NCBI RefSeq assembly: GCF_900083545.1
Contig: NZ_LT559262.1
Span: 558,001 to 622,000 of the forward strand
Source: Alistipes provencensis
GTDB taxonomy: Bacteria; Bacteroidota; Bacteroidia; Bacteroidales; Rikenellaceae
Direction of reading: 5' to 3'
Length of the DNA stretch: 64,000 nt
In this document: in pieces, positions 23,318-31,872 of the stretch
How the letters are laid out: each line of letters begins with the position of its first letter
How positions within the stretch are numbered: position 1 is the stretch's first letter
Notes under the pieces: model-generated
What the model saw: only the letters and a program-made list of their open reading frames with translations
The model's database searches: none
What the model was told of the DNA's origin: nothing
Program-made: the position numbers and the translations under genes

Positions 23318-25153
23318 TTACTCCTCGTCCTCTTTCTTGGCAGCGGCTTTCTTGGCCGACTTGGCCTCGGCAGCCTCCATGGCGCTCTTCAGAGCGGCCA
23401 GGCCGGCGATGTCGCCCAGCGTCGTCTTCTCGACCGAAGCGTTGATCTTCTTCACGGTCGACTTCGTAGCGTCGGCGGCAGCACGCTTCTCGGCCTTCTC
23501 GGCAGCAAAAGCCTCCTTACGAGCTTCGTCGTAGGTGCGCAGATGCGAGAGGGTGATACGCTTGGTGGCCTTCGAGAACTCGATCACCTTGAAATCGAGC
23601 TTGTCGCCCACCTTCGGGGTCGAGCCGTCCTCTTTCACCAACTGGCGTGCGGGGCAGAAGCCCTCGATGTTCTCGCCCAGAGCAACTACGGCGCCCTTGT
23701 CGGTCAGCTCGGTGATCGTACCCTCGTGAACGCTGTCCACTCCATACTGATTCTCGAACTCGTTCCAAGGGTTCTCCTCGAGCTGCTTGTGGCCCAGCGA
23801 CAGACGACGGTTCTCCTTGTCGATCTCCAGCACCACGACCTCGATGTCAGCGCCTACCGACGTGAACTCACCGGGGTGCTTCACCTTCTTGGTCCAACTG
23901 AGGTCCGAAATGTGGATCAGGCCGTCGATGCCCTCCTCGATCTCGACGAATACGCCGAAGTTCGTGAAGTTGCGCACCTTGGCGGTGGTCTTCGTGCCTA
24001 CGGGATACTTGGTCTCGATATTCTCCCAAGGATCGGGCGTGAGCTGCTTGATGCCCAGCGACATCTTGCGCTCCTCACGGTCGAGGGTCAGGATAACGGC
24101 CTCGACCTCGTCGCCGACCTTCATGAACTCCTGAGCCGAACGCAGGTGCTGGCTCCACGACATCTCCGATACATGGATCAGGCCCTCTACGCCGGGAGCG
24201 ATCTCGACGAAAGCACCGTAATCGGCCATGACGACCACGCGGCCCTTGACCTTGTCGCCGACCTTGAGATTCTGGTCGAGCGCCTCCCACGGATGGGCCG
24301 TGAGCTGCTTCAGACCCAGCGCGATGCGCTTCTTGGCCTCGTCGAAGTCGAGGATCACGACGTTGATCTTCTGATCGAGCGCCACGATCTCCTCGGGGTG
24401 GTTCACACGGCCCCACGAGAGGTCGGTGATGTGAATCAGACCGTCCACGCCGCCCAAGTCGACGAATACGCCGTAAGAGGTGATGTTCTTGACGGTACCC
24501 TCGAGGATCTGGCCCTTCTCCAGCTTGGACATGATGACCTGCTTCTGAGCTTCGAGCTCGGCCTCGATGAGCGCCTTGTGCGAAACGACCACGTTGCGGA
24601 ACTCCTGATTGATCTTCACGACCTTGAACTCCATGGTCTTGTCTACATATACATCGTAGTCGCGGATGGGTTTCACGTCGATCTGCGAACCGGGCAGGAA
24701 CGCCTCGATGCCGAATACGTCGACGATCATACCGCCCTTCGTGCGGCACTTGATGTAACCCTTGATGATCTCGTCCTTCTCCAGAGCCTCGTTGACACGA
24801 TCCCAGCTCTTGAGCTGACGGGCTTTCTTGTGCGAGAGGGCCAGTTGTCCGTTCTTGTCCTCGGCCGAATCGACGTAAACTTCGATCTTGTCGCCTACCT
24901 TCAGATCGGGGTTGTAGCGGAACTCCGAAATGGAGATCACACCCTCGCTCTTATAGCCGATGTTTACCAGAACTTCGCGCTTGGTGACAGCGGTTACGGT
25001 ACCTTCGACCACTTCGCCGACGTTGACGTTCGAAAGCGTCTTGTCGTAAGCCTCGGTGATCTGGGTTTTGTCTTGGTCATAAACACCAAGGTCGTTCTCA
25101 AACGCATTCCAGTCGAAATTCTCGTTTGCGACTACATTCTTTACTTCTTCCAT
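23318..25153 (-). CDS. rpsA: 30S ribosomal protein S1
   Basis: 611 residues with six S1 (OB-fold) repeats, seen as recurring 'V.G.V......G.FV.....V.GLIH.SD.SW' units such as VKNITSYGVFVDLGGVDGLI, VVMADYGAFVEIAPGVEGLI and VRNFTNFGVFVEIEEGIDGL. Binds mRNA on the ribosome, which matters in Bacteroidota because leaders lack Shine-Dalgarno pairing. The C-terminal tail is Ala/Lys/Glu-rich (AEAKSAKKAAAKKEDEE). Single gene with a leftward promoter at 25250-25257. Confidence 0.96.
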   Translation of the reverse strand: MEEVKNVVANENFDWNAFENDLGVYDQDKTQITEAYDKTLSNVNVGEVVEGTVTAVTKREVLVNIGYKSEGVISISEFRYNPDLKVGDKIEVYVDSAEDKNGQLALSHKKARQLKSWDRVNEALEKDEIIKGYIKCRTKGGMIVDVFGIEAFLPGSQIDVKPIRDYDVYVDKTMEFKVVKINQEFRNVVVSHKALIEAELEAQKQVIMSKLEKGQILEGTVKNITSYGVFVDLGGVDGLIHITDLSWGRVNHPEEIVALDQKINVVILDFDEAKKRIALGLKQLTAHPWEALDQNLKVGDKVKGRVVVMADYGAFVEIAPGVEGLIHVSEMSWSQHLRSAQEFMKVGDEVEAVILTLDREERKMSLGIKQLTPDPWENIETKYPVGTKTTAKVRNFTNFGVFVEIEEGIDGLIHISDLSWTKKVKHPGEFTSVGADIEVVVLEIDKENRRLSLGHKQLEENPWNEFENQYGVDSVHEGTITELTDKGAVVALGENIEGFCPARQLVKEDGSTPKVGDKLDFKVIEFSKATKRITLSHLRTYDEARKEAFAAEKAEKRAAADATKSTVKKINASVEKTTLGDIAGLAALKSAMEAAEAKSAKKAAAKKEDEE

Positions 25154-25249
25154 GTGTGGAAACTTGTGCGATACAATCGCTCGTTAATTGGTTAATATTG
25201 AAAACTATAGCCCCCGCCTGCGCATCATGTACGCGCATACGAGGGCTAC

Positions 25250-25257
25250 AAAGGTAG
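25250..25257 (-). promoter_or_regulatory. -7 box TACCTTTG of rpsA
   Basis: The reverse complement of CAAAGGTA at 25250-25257 is TACCTTTG, about 97 bases before the rpsA start. Confidence 0.6.
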
Positions 25258-25290
25258 TGCTTTTCAGCGAATCTGCAAAAAATCAGCCGT

Positions 25291-26712
25291 TTATTTCCGG
25301 CGGACCGCCTGCCGGGGCTTGTTGTCAGGCACCAGCGGACTGTCGTCCCCAAGCTCTTCCAACAGCACGTCGGCCACCCTTATGCCGGTGATCCCGCCGT
25401 CGGTGTAGTTCAGGTCGTTGTAGTTCTTGTAAACGTAATCGCTGACGGCCACCTTGTAGGACTTGCCCTCGCGCAGCTTCGGGAAACGCACGTCGAGCGC
25501 ATTGTCGCCGGCGTCGGTCACGATGACATAAGGCGTCGTCGAGATCAGGTCGATGCGGTGGGCCTCCTTGCGGTTCTCCTCGTCGTTGTATTTCGAGAGG
25601 ATCATGCGGCGCATATCGGCGGGCGTCATCCGCATCACGGCGATCTCGGTGCCGAACGGCTCCAGATCGTAAATCTTCGCCAGGCCCACGCCGCCCGCCG
25701 GGATCGAATCGAGGCGCACGCCGCCGATGTGGTAAAACCCGATGTCGGCATCGGTCTCGTCGGCCACCGCTTCGGCCATCCAGTTGGCCACGCCCCATTT
25801 GTCGGCCGTCCCGGCGAACTCACCCACGGGCCTGTTCAGCAGCGGGTCGGCATAGTAGCGGTCCACCTCGGCCTGATAAGCGGCGTCGGGCGCATAACCG
25901 GCCAGCGGCACGAGGCGGTAATCGACGCTCTCGACCTGCTTGCCGCGGAGTTTTATCACCGTGACGCCCACATTGGCCAGATTCTTCCCGGTCTGGGTCA
26001 ACAGCGTGCCGTTGACCACCGTATCCCGCACTACATGCGTGTGTCCGCCGATCACCACGTCGAACTGCGTCTCCTTACCGAGCAGCTCCTCGTCGCGGTC
26101 GTCGCCCATGTGCGACACGAGCACCAGCACATCCACCTTCGGACGCAGTTCGGCGGCGTACTTCATCGCCATCCGCTGCGGATCGGGGAACTCCAGCCCC
26201 TTGAAGCTCGCGGCATTGCCCGCGGGATGTCCGGGGCCCTCGTAGTTGGTCACCACGCCGATGAATCCGATACGGATACCGTTCTCCTCGAGTACGGTGT
26301 AGGGCGGCAACTGCGGGAAGGTGCAGGTGTCGCTCACCACATTGGCGCAGACGACCTCGAAATCCATGCTGTCGATCATGCGGCCCAGAAACGCCTGCCC
26401 GTGGTCGAACTCGTGGTTGCCGAGCGTCGCCACGTCGTAGCCCAGCCGGTTCATCAGGGCGATCATCGGCATCCCGGGCGTGGCGGCCATGTCCACATAG
26501 GCGTTGCCGGTCCAGCGGTCGCCGGCATCGACCAGCACCACCAGCTGCGCCGTATCGCGGCACGCCGCGACAGCCGAGGCCAGCTTCGGAAAGTGCTGAA
26601 TCTTGGCATGCATGTCGTTCGTCGACAGCAGCACGACGGTCCGCTCGCGGGGAGCACAGGCCGCAGCGACCGCCGCAATTACAAAAAAGGCCAAACGAAG
26701 TATTTTTCCCAT
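25291..26712 (-). CDS. Lipoprotein metallophosphatase / 5'-nucleotidase
   Basis: The start at 26712 gives MGKILRLAFFVIAAVAAACA, a lipoprotein signal with lipobox AAAC; ATG 26733 would add seven residues. The calcineurin-like metallophosphatase core follows: LLSTNDMHAKIQHF, VVLVDAGDRWTGN, ATLGNHEFDHGQAFL, LVLVSHMGDDRDEE and IGGHTHVVRD, which supply the metal ligands. The C-terminal half matches the 5'-nucleotidase substrate domain (NWMAEAVADETDADIGFYHI, ISTTPYVIVTDAGDNALD). Probably a periplasmic nucleotide or sugar-nucleotide hydrolase of the UshA type. Confidence 0.9.
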   Translation of the reverse strand: MGKILRLAFFVIAAVAAACAPRERTVVLLSTNDMHAKIQHFPKLASAVAACRDTAQLVVLVDAGDRWTGNAYVDMAATPGMPMIALMNRLGYDVATLGNHEFDHGQAFLGRMIDSMDFEVVCANVVSDTCTFPQLPPYTVLEENGIRIGFIGVVTNYEGPGHPAGNAASFKGLEFPDPQRMAMKYAAELRPKVDVLVLVSHMGDDRDEELLGKETQFDVVIGGHTHVVRDTVVNGTLLTQTGKNLANVGVTVIKLRGKQVESVDYRLVPLAGYAPDAAYQAEVDRYYADPLLNRPVGEFAGTADKWGVANWMAEAVADETDADIGFYHIGGVRLDSIPAGGVGLAKIYDLEPFGTEIAVMRMTPADMRRMILSKYNDEENRKEAHRIDLISTTPYVIVTDAGDNALDVRFPKLREGKSYKVAVSDYVYKNYNDLNYTDGGITGIRVADVLLEELGDDSPLVPDNKPRQAVRRK

Positions 26713-26836
26713 TTGCAGATAAAATTTTGTCAAAATTACGAATAATTCCTATCTTTACTAAGCAATAACGGAACAAATTTCAGGCCTCGCTTGTCCCGAA
26801 ATAAGTTATCCATATGCTTTAAAATTTTACATAACC

Positions 26837-29800
26837 TTGTGGGCTGACGTAAAATGGAGAGTTTGGCAGGTGGTGGCGATCGGTTGTTTATGCCTCTGCC
26901 CAGCCCTTGTTCCGTCGTATGCGGAAGCCCATCCGCCCGAAATCGTGCACGTCCGTTACACGGCCGATGACGGACTAAGCAACAACGCCGTTTCAAACAT
27001 CATTCAGGACCGGAAAGGATTCATCTGGCTGGCCACATGGGACGGTCTGAACCGCTTCGACGGTTATCGCTTCGTGAATTACCGCACGGACGACAAAAGC
27101 CAGACCCCGATGCTTCACAACCGCATCAACACACTCATGGAAGATGTGTCCGGAAACATCTGGGCCCAGATGTACGATGAAAAGCTATTCCGCTTCAACT
27201 GCAGTTCCGAGCAGTTCGAGAGCCTGACGCACGGGAATCCCGAGATTCCGGATTTCCGGGTCGGATCGTTGTTTCAAACCTCGTTGGGGGACATTTGGGC
27301 CGCCACCGACCAGCCCGGGCTGATCCAAATCACGATAGACCGCACTACCGGCCGATTTGCCCTCCGGTCCTACCCGCTGCCCCACCGGAAAATCTCCGTA
27401 CTGTGCGAAGACTCACATGCCAACGTATGGGCAGGCACGAACCGGGGTGCAGCCCTGCTTTCACATCCGGAAGACAACGGCTCCTTCGTGTGCCGGGAGT
27501 CCCTGCTGACACGCCACCACATCACAGCGATCCTTTCACACGGCGAACAGGTATGGTTCGGAACCTCCGATGGCTCTCTGTATAATTACAACCTGCGAAA
27601 CGAAAAAATAAATTCCCAGCCGCTCGCCGTCCTGCAAAAACCCATCACGGCTCTGGCGATTTCGACAAACGAAAAACAGCTCTATGCCGGTACCGGCCAA
27701 GGAGGCTGCGTGCAAATCAACACATTCAGCCGGGAATGCCGGAAAATCCTTCCAGAGGGAATCACCGTAAAACGACTTTTCATCGACAGCCATAATCTGG
27801 TCTGGATACTGACCGACCGCCCCGGAATCACGAAATACGACCCCGCAACGGGCTGCACGGCAAATTTCATCCACAAAGTCACCGTTCCGGAATATTATTG
27901 GGGTATCGATAAAATCACGGAGCACGACGGGACCGTCTGGGCCGCACTGACAGGAGGCGGATTCGGCTATTACGACCGGACAACCGACCGGTTCGAATAT
28001 TTCCACAACGATCCCGGCCGGGCCCCCGTCTTCTCGAACGTCGTAACCGATTTTCTGATCGATTCCTCCAATGTTGTCTGGATGACCACCCATGAACGCG
28101 GCATCGAACGTGCCGCCATCTTGGACAAAACGGTCGACCGGGTTTTCGTAGAACCGGACAGCGAGCGTATTTCTGACAATGAATTCCGCGCCTTCCTGCT
28201 CGACCGGCAAGGAAATCTGTGGGCTGCCACTAAATCGGGCTATCTGTACCGGCTTGACAAAAACTTGCAGGTCCGCGACCGAATTTCGACTGACGACAAA
28301 GGCAACCCTCTCGGATACATTTACGCAATCCTCCAGGACCGAAGCGGTGCGTTCTGGCTGGGAACAAAAGGGAACGGATTGTTCCGTATGACCTTTGATA
28401 ACAAAGAGGGGGAGGGTCCTCTGCATTTCGAACATTTCGTCAACATATCATCCGATCCTTATAGTCTTGGTAACGACATGGTATACAGCATTTTGGAAGA
28501 CAAACACGGGCGTTTGTGGATCGGAACTTACGGGGGTGGGATCAATCTCCTGCAACGCGATTCGGCCGGTGCCGTCAAGTTCCTCACTCCCGACAACGCT
28601 CTTCGTGGATATCCCCGTTCCACATGCCGCAAGGTCCGGGCCCTCTGCCAGGCCCCCGACGGCAGCATCTGGGCCGGGACCACCGAGGGAACGGTACGTC
28701 TGTTCTTCGACCCGGAGCACAACGACGTCCGTGCCAAAATATTCCGGAAAGAGACCGGAGAGAGCCATACCGTACTGAGTAACGACATCATCGCCCTCTT
28801 CTCCGATTCGCACGGTAATATCTGGTCGGCAACCGTAGGAGGCGGACTGATTGAATGTCACATCGGTAGCAACGGAGAGCCCCGGTTCAAAAGCTACACC
28901 ACGCGGGAGGGGATGCCGTCAAACGATGTAAAAAGCATTACCGAGGACCGGCGTGGCAATATCTGGGCCGGTACCGAGCGGCATATCTGTATGCTGAATC
29001 CCGCCAACGGTGTCCTCAGCGTCTTTTCCAACTACGAGGGGCTCGGGACCACCATGCTCTCCGAAACCACAGCGCTGGCACTCGACGACAAGCGCGTCAT
29101 TTTCGGCACTTTGAACGGGATCTACGTCGTAGACAACGACTACTTCTCCGGCGACTCGAAACGGGAGATCCGCATGGAAATAACCGGCATCCAATTCAAC
29201 GACCGGCAGATATCGCCTCAGGAAGGCTCCGTCCTACAATCCGCCGCCGCTGGCATCCAAGCCGTTTTGCTTCCCGACCGACATGTGGTTTTCAGTTTTT
29301 CGTACACTTCGCTCAACTACTCGGTCCAGCATCGGGTACACTACCGCTATATGCTCGAAGGCTACGACAAGACATGGCAAAACGACGAGGGCCAGCGCCG
29401 GGCCGTTTATGCCGCAGTTCCCTATGGAAAATACCGATTCCGCGTACAGGCATTCCTCCCCGGAGCGCCCGACATCTACGAAGAACACACGGTCCAAGTC
29501 GAAGTTCCGCCATTTTTTTGGGAAACCCGGATGGCAATCGGACTTTACATCCTGATCGTGGCACTGCTCGTAACAGGCGTCATATTGCTTCTGCACCGCA
29601 AACGACTGCTCATCCACGGTATGCGGGTCTTCAAAATCGGTCCTTCGGAAATCATCCTGAACAACGAAAGCGACCAGAAATTCCTGACAGGAATCATGGA
29701 GTGGCTCGAAAAGAACTATTCCAACCCCGACCTGATCATCGATGACATGGTCACACCTTCGGGCATGAGCCGCTCTTCGTTCTACAACCGCCTGAAACTG

Positions 29801-30016
29801 CTGGCACAGATGTCCCCGGTGGAACTGCTTAACGACTTCCGTATCAAAAAGGCGGAAATGTACCTAAAAAATTCCAACCTTTCGATCTCTGAAATCGCCT
29901 ATCGGATGGGGTTCAACGACCCGGCCTACTTTGCACGGATCTTTAAAGCACGGCACGGAATATCTCCAACGATCTTCCGAAAAAACACCTCTGAACACTA
30001 CCAGAAGGTCGATTAA
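26837..30016 (+). CDS. Membrane-spanning propeller / Y_Y_Y / AraC regulator (hybrid-sensor-like but lacking kinase and receiver)
   Basis: About 1059 residues. There is no in-frame ATG near the 5' end, so the start is TTG at 26837 or a GTG slightly downstream; either leaves a signal peptide ending SYAEA. Residues about 35-790 are two-component-regulator propeller repeats (ADDGLSNNAVSNIIQDRKGF, IWLATWDGLNRFDGYRF, LWIGTYGGGINLL). Residues about 810-893 are a Y_Y_Y domain, about 900-920 a membrane helix (LYILIVALLVTGVILLLH), and about 950-1059 an AraC DNA-binding domain (MSRSSFYNRLKLLAQMSPVE, ISEIAYRMGFNDPAYFARIF). Hybrid two-component sensors in polysaccharide loci have the same ends but carry histidine kinase and receiver domains between helix and AraC. 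Here only about 30 residues lie there. It stands upstream of the pectin genes and is the probable sensor-regulator. Confidence 0.88.
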   Translation: MWADVKWRVWQVVAIGCLCLCPALVPSYAEAHPPEIVHVRYTADDGLSNNAVSNIIQDRKGFIWLATWDGLNRFDGYRFVNYRTDDKSQTPMLHNRINTLMEDVSGNIWAQMYDEKLFRFNCSSEQFESLTHGNPEIPDFRVGSLFQTSLGDIWAATDQPGLIQITIDRTTGRFALRSYPLPHRKISVLCEDSHANVWAGTNRGAALLSHPEDNGSFVCRESLLTRHHITAILSHGEQVWFGTSDGSLYNYNLRNEKINSQPLAVLQKPITALAISTNEKQLYAGTGQGGCVQINTFSRECRKILPEGITVKRLFIDSHNLVWILTDRPGITKYDPATGCTANFIHKVTVPEYYWGIDKITEHDGTVWAALTGGGFGYYDRTTDRFEYFHNDPGRAPVFSNVVTDFLIDSSNVVWMTTHERGIERAAILDKTVDRVFVEPDSERISDNEFRAFLLDRQGNLWAATKSGYLYRLDKNLQVRDRISTDDKGNPLGYIYAILQDRSGAFWLGTKGNGLFRMTFDNKEGEGPLHFEHFVNISSDPYSLGNDMVYSILEDKHGRLWIGTYGGGINLLQRDSAGAVKFLTPDNALRGYPRSTCRKVRALCQAPDGSIWAGTTEGTVRLFFDPEHNDVRAKIFRKETGESHTVLSNDIIALFSDSHGNIWSATVGGGLIECHIGSNGEPRFKSYTTREGMPSNDVKSITEDRRGNIWAGTERHICMLNPANGVLSVFSNYEGLGTTMLSETTALALDDKRVIFGTLNGIYVVDNDYFSGDSKREIRMEITGIQFNDRQISPQEGSVLQSAAAGIQAVLLPDRHVVFSFSYTSLNYSVQHRVHYRYMLEGYDKTWQNDEGQRRAVYAAVPYGKYRFRVQAFLPGAPDIYEEHTVQVEVPPFFWETRMAIGLYILIVALLVTGVILLLHRKRLLIHGMRVFKIGPSEIILNNESDQKFLTGIMEWLEKNYSNPDLIIDDMVTPSGMSRSSFYNRLKLLAQMSPVELLNDFRIKKAEMYLKNSNLSISEIAYRMGFNDPAYFARIFKARHGISPTIFRKNTSEHYQKVD

Positions 30017-30046
30017 CAAAAAATCCTGTTTATTTATCAAAATGTA

Positions 30047-30078
30047 TTGACAGGTGAACCCCATCCCGTTTACTTTTG
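30047..30078 (+). promoter_or_regulatory. Promoter TTG-N21-TACTTTTG of the pectin operon
   Basis: TTG 30047-30049 and TACTTTTG 30071-30078. No similarly good promoter is seen at the later gene junctions, so one transcript from here is plausible. Confidence 0.6.
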
Positions 30079-30149
30079 TAATAACGGGAGTTCAGACCTT
30101 GTTGACGAACGTCCTGTACACACCGCTCAAAAAACCTAAAACGACCGTC

Positions 30150-31811
30150 ATGAATAAACTCAAACTCCTGCAATGGACCGTTCCGCTACTTCTGATTTCT
30201 TGCAGCACAGGCAGCGCCTCAGCCGAAACCAACAACCCGCTATCCGTCGCCCCTCAGGGCCTCGAGTTTTCGGCAGAACCGGGACAGGGTTCTTTCAATA
30301 TATTGTGTAAGGGCGAATGGAACATCGAACAACAAGCCGAATGGATCGGTCTTACCCAGCTCTCCGGGAGCGGAAATGCCGAGATCGGCATCGCGGTTCT
30401 GGAAAATAGCGGATCTGAGGACCGGAACTCGACCCTCCGCATCGAACGGCTCTACGGCGGAAATTCAGGTGTTTCGGGCGTCAACATAACTCAGAAAGGA
30501 CGTAAATCCACCTTCGGGATAACCCCACAGACCAAAACCGCCGATCCGCAGGGCGAAACGTTCATTCTCCGGATAACCTCCGAGTCCGAATGGGATCTTT
30601 CAATCCCCGAAGACGCTGCGCCTTGGCTACTCGAAAAGGAACGCAGTGAAAACACCGTCACGCTCGAAGCGAAAATCAACCGCGACCAAAAACGCTCTGC
30701 CGCCGTAGGCTTCCGTGCAAAAGGTGGGAAACAGAAAATAGAATGTATTGTTACTCAAGAAAAATTCGCAGGAAAAAGCGAAAGCATGAGTTGGCGCAAC
30801 GTAGCCCTTTCGATGCCCGAGGAGTGGTATGGCACCAACGAAGCGCTCGACATCGCCGAAAACGTACTGCTATACCAACGTGAAATCGGAGGGTGGCCGA
30901 AGAACATCGAAATACACCACTTTCTGACCGAATCCGAAAAAAGACGGATTGTTTCCGAAAAAGGCAACACGGATGCCGTTTTCGACAACGACGCCACGAC
31001 GATCGAGATGCAATTCCTCGCCAAAGTCTACGCCTGTGTCGAAAACGAGTGTTTCCGCAATTCTTTCAACCGAGGACTCGACTTCATTCTCAAAGCTCAG
31101 TATGGACCGGCATACAAGGGCGAAGGCGGCTGGCCCATGTTCTACCCGTTGCGAGGACGGGCTTACTACGACCGCATCACGTTCAACGACAACGCGATAA
31201 CTAACCTGCTAGCGGTACTCAAAGCCATCTATACCGAAACGCCTCTCTACGAAGAGATCGTATCGCATGACATGGCCGCGAAAGCGAAAATAGCCTATAA
31301 CAAGGGTATCCGGTGCATCCTTAATTGCCAGATCGTGAAAAATGGCATCAGGACCGTCTGGTGCGCCCAACACGACGAAAACACGCTCGAACCCGCCTAC
31401 GGCCGTCCGTTCGAACACCCCTCCTTCTCCGGATGTGAAACTATAGGGATCATCCGCACGCTGATGGCCGTAGACAATCCTTCCGACGAGGTCAAGCAGG
31501 CCGTGCAAGCCGCCATGGAATGGCTCGACTGTCACCGCATTCGGGACAAGCAGATGCAAAACATCGTCGATGCTAACGGCAACCGAGACCGGATCATCGT
31601 CGACGCTCCGGGTAAGGATATGTGGGCCCGGTTCTACCACCTCGAATCGGAAGTTCCCATTTTCGGGGATTATGTGACACCACCGGTCATTCTCTACGAC
31701 ATGTTCGACGTGCCGCAACAGCGCCGTGCGGGCTACCAGTTCTATGGGAACTGGCCCGACATGCTCTTCAAAAAAGAATACCCGGCGTGGAAACAGAAAC
31801 ACGGACTTTAA
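30150..31811 (+). CDS. PL10-type pectate lyase with N-terminal BACON-like domains
   Basis: ATG 30150 gives a lipoprotein signal (MNKLKLLQWTVPLLLISCST, Cys in LLISC), so the enzyme is probably cell-surface. Two beta-sandwich modules of the BACON kind follow at about residues 28-110 and 115-205 (NILCKGEWNIEQQAEWIGLT; ILRITSESEWDLSIPEDAAP). The catalytic part, about residues 215-553, has PL10 features: YQREIGGWPKNIEIHHFL, TDAVFDNDATTIEMQFLAKV, GGWPMFYPLRGRAYYDRITF, HPSFSGCETIGIIRTLMAV and DMWARFYHLESEVPIFGDYV. PL10 enzymes cleave polygalacturonate by beta-elimination. The frame upstream to 30054 lacks a signal and is rejected. Confidence 0.88.
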   Translation: MNKLKLLQWTVPLLLISCSTGSASAETNNPLSVAPQGLEFSAEPGQGSFNILCKGEWNIEQQAEWIGLTQLSGSGNAEIGIAVLENSGSEDRNSTLRIERLYGGNSGVSGVNITQKGRKSTFGITPQTKTADPQGETFILRITSESEWDLSIPEDAAPWLLEKERSENTVTLEAKINRDQKRSAAVGFRAKGGKQKIECIVTQEKFAGKSESMSWRNVALSMPEEWYGTNEALDIAENVLLYQREIGGWPKNIEIHHFLTESEKRRIVSEKGNTDAVFDNDATTIEMQFLAKVYACVENECFRNSFNRGLDFILKAQYGPAYKGEGGWPMFYPLRGRAYYDRITFNDNAITNLLAVLKAIYTETPLYEEIVSHDMAAKAKIAYNKGIRCILNCQIVKNGIRTVWCAQHDENTLEPAYGRPFEHPSFSGCETIGIIRTLMAVDNPSDEVKQAVQAAMEWLDCHRIRDKQMQNIVDANGNRDRIIVDAPGKDMWARFYHLESEVPIFGDYVTPPVILYDMFDVPQQRRAGYQFYGNWPDMLFKKEYPAWKQKHGL

Positions 31812-31872
31812 AGACCTTCCCGCGCGGAAATTCTCTTAAACCCAAACAGCTACCAAACCAAAATCCAACCAG

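Noticed and set aside
23288..25195. 635-residue frame opposite rpsA
   Set aside because: The reverse strand has six S1 repeats with conserved motifs. The antisense frame only reflects the repeats' complement.
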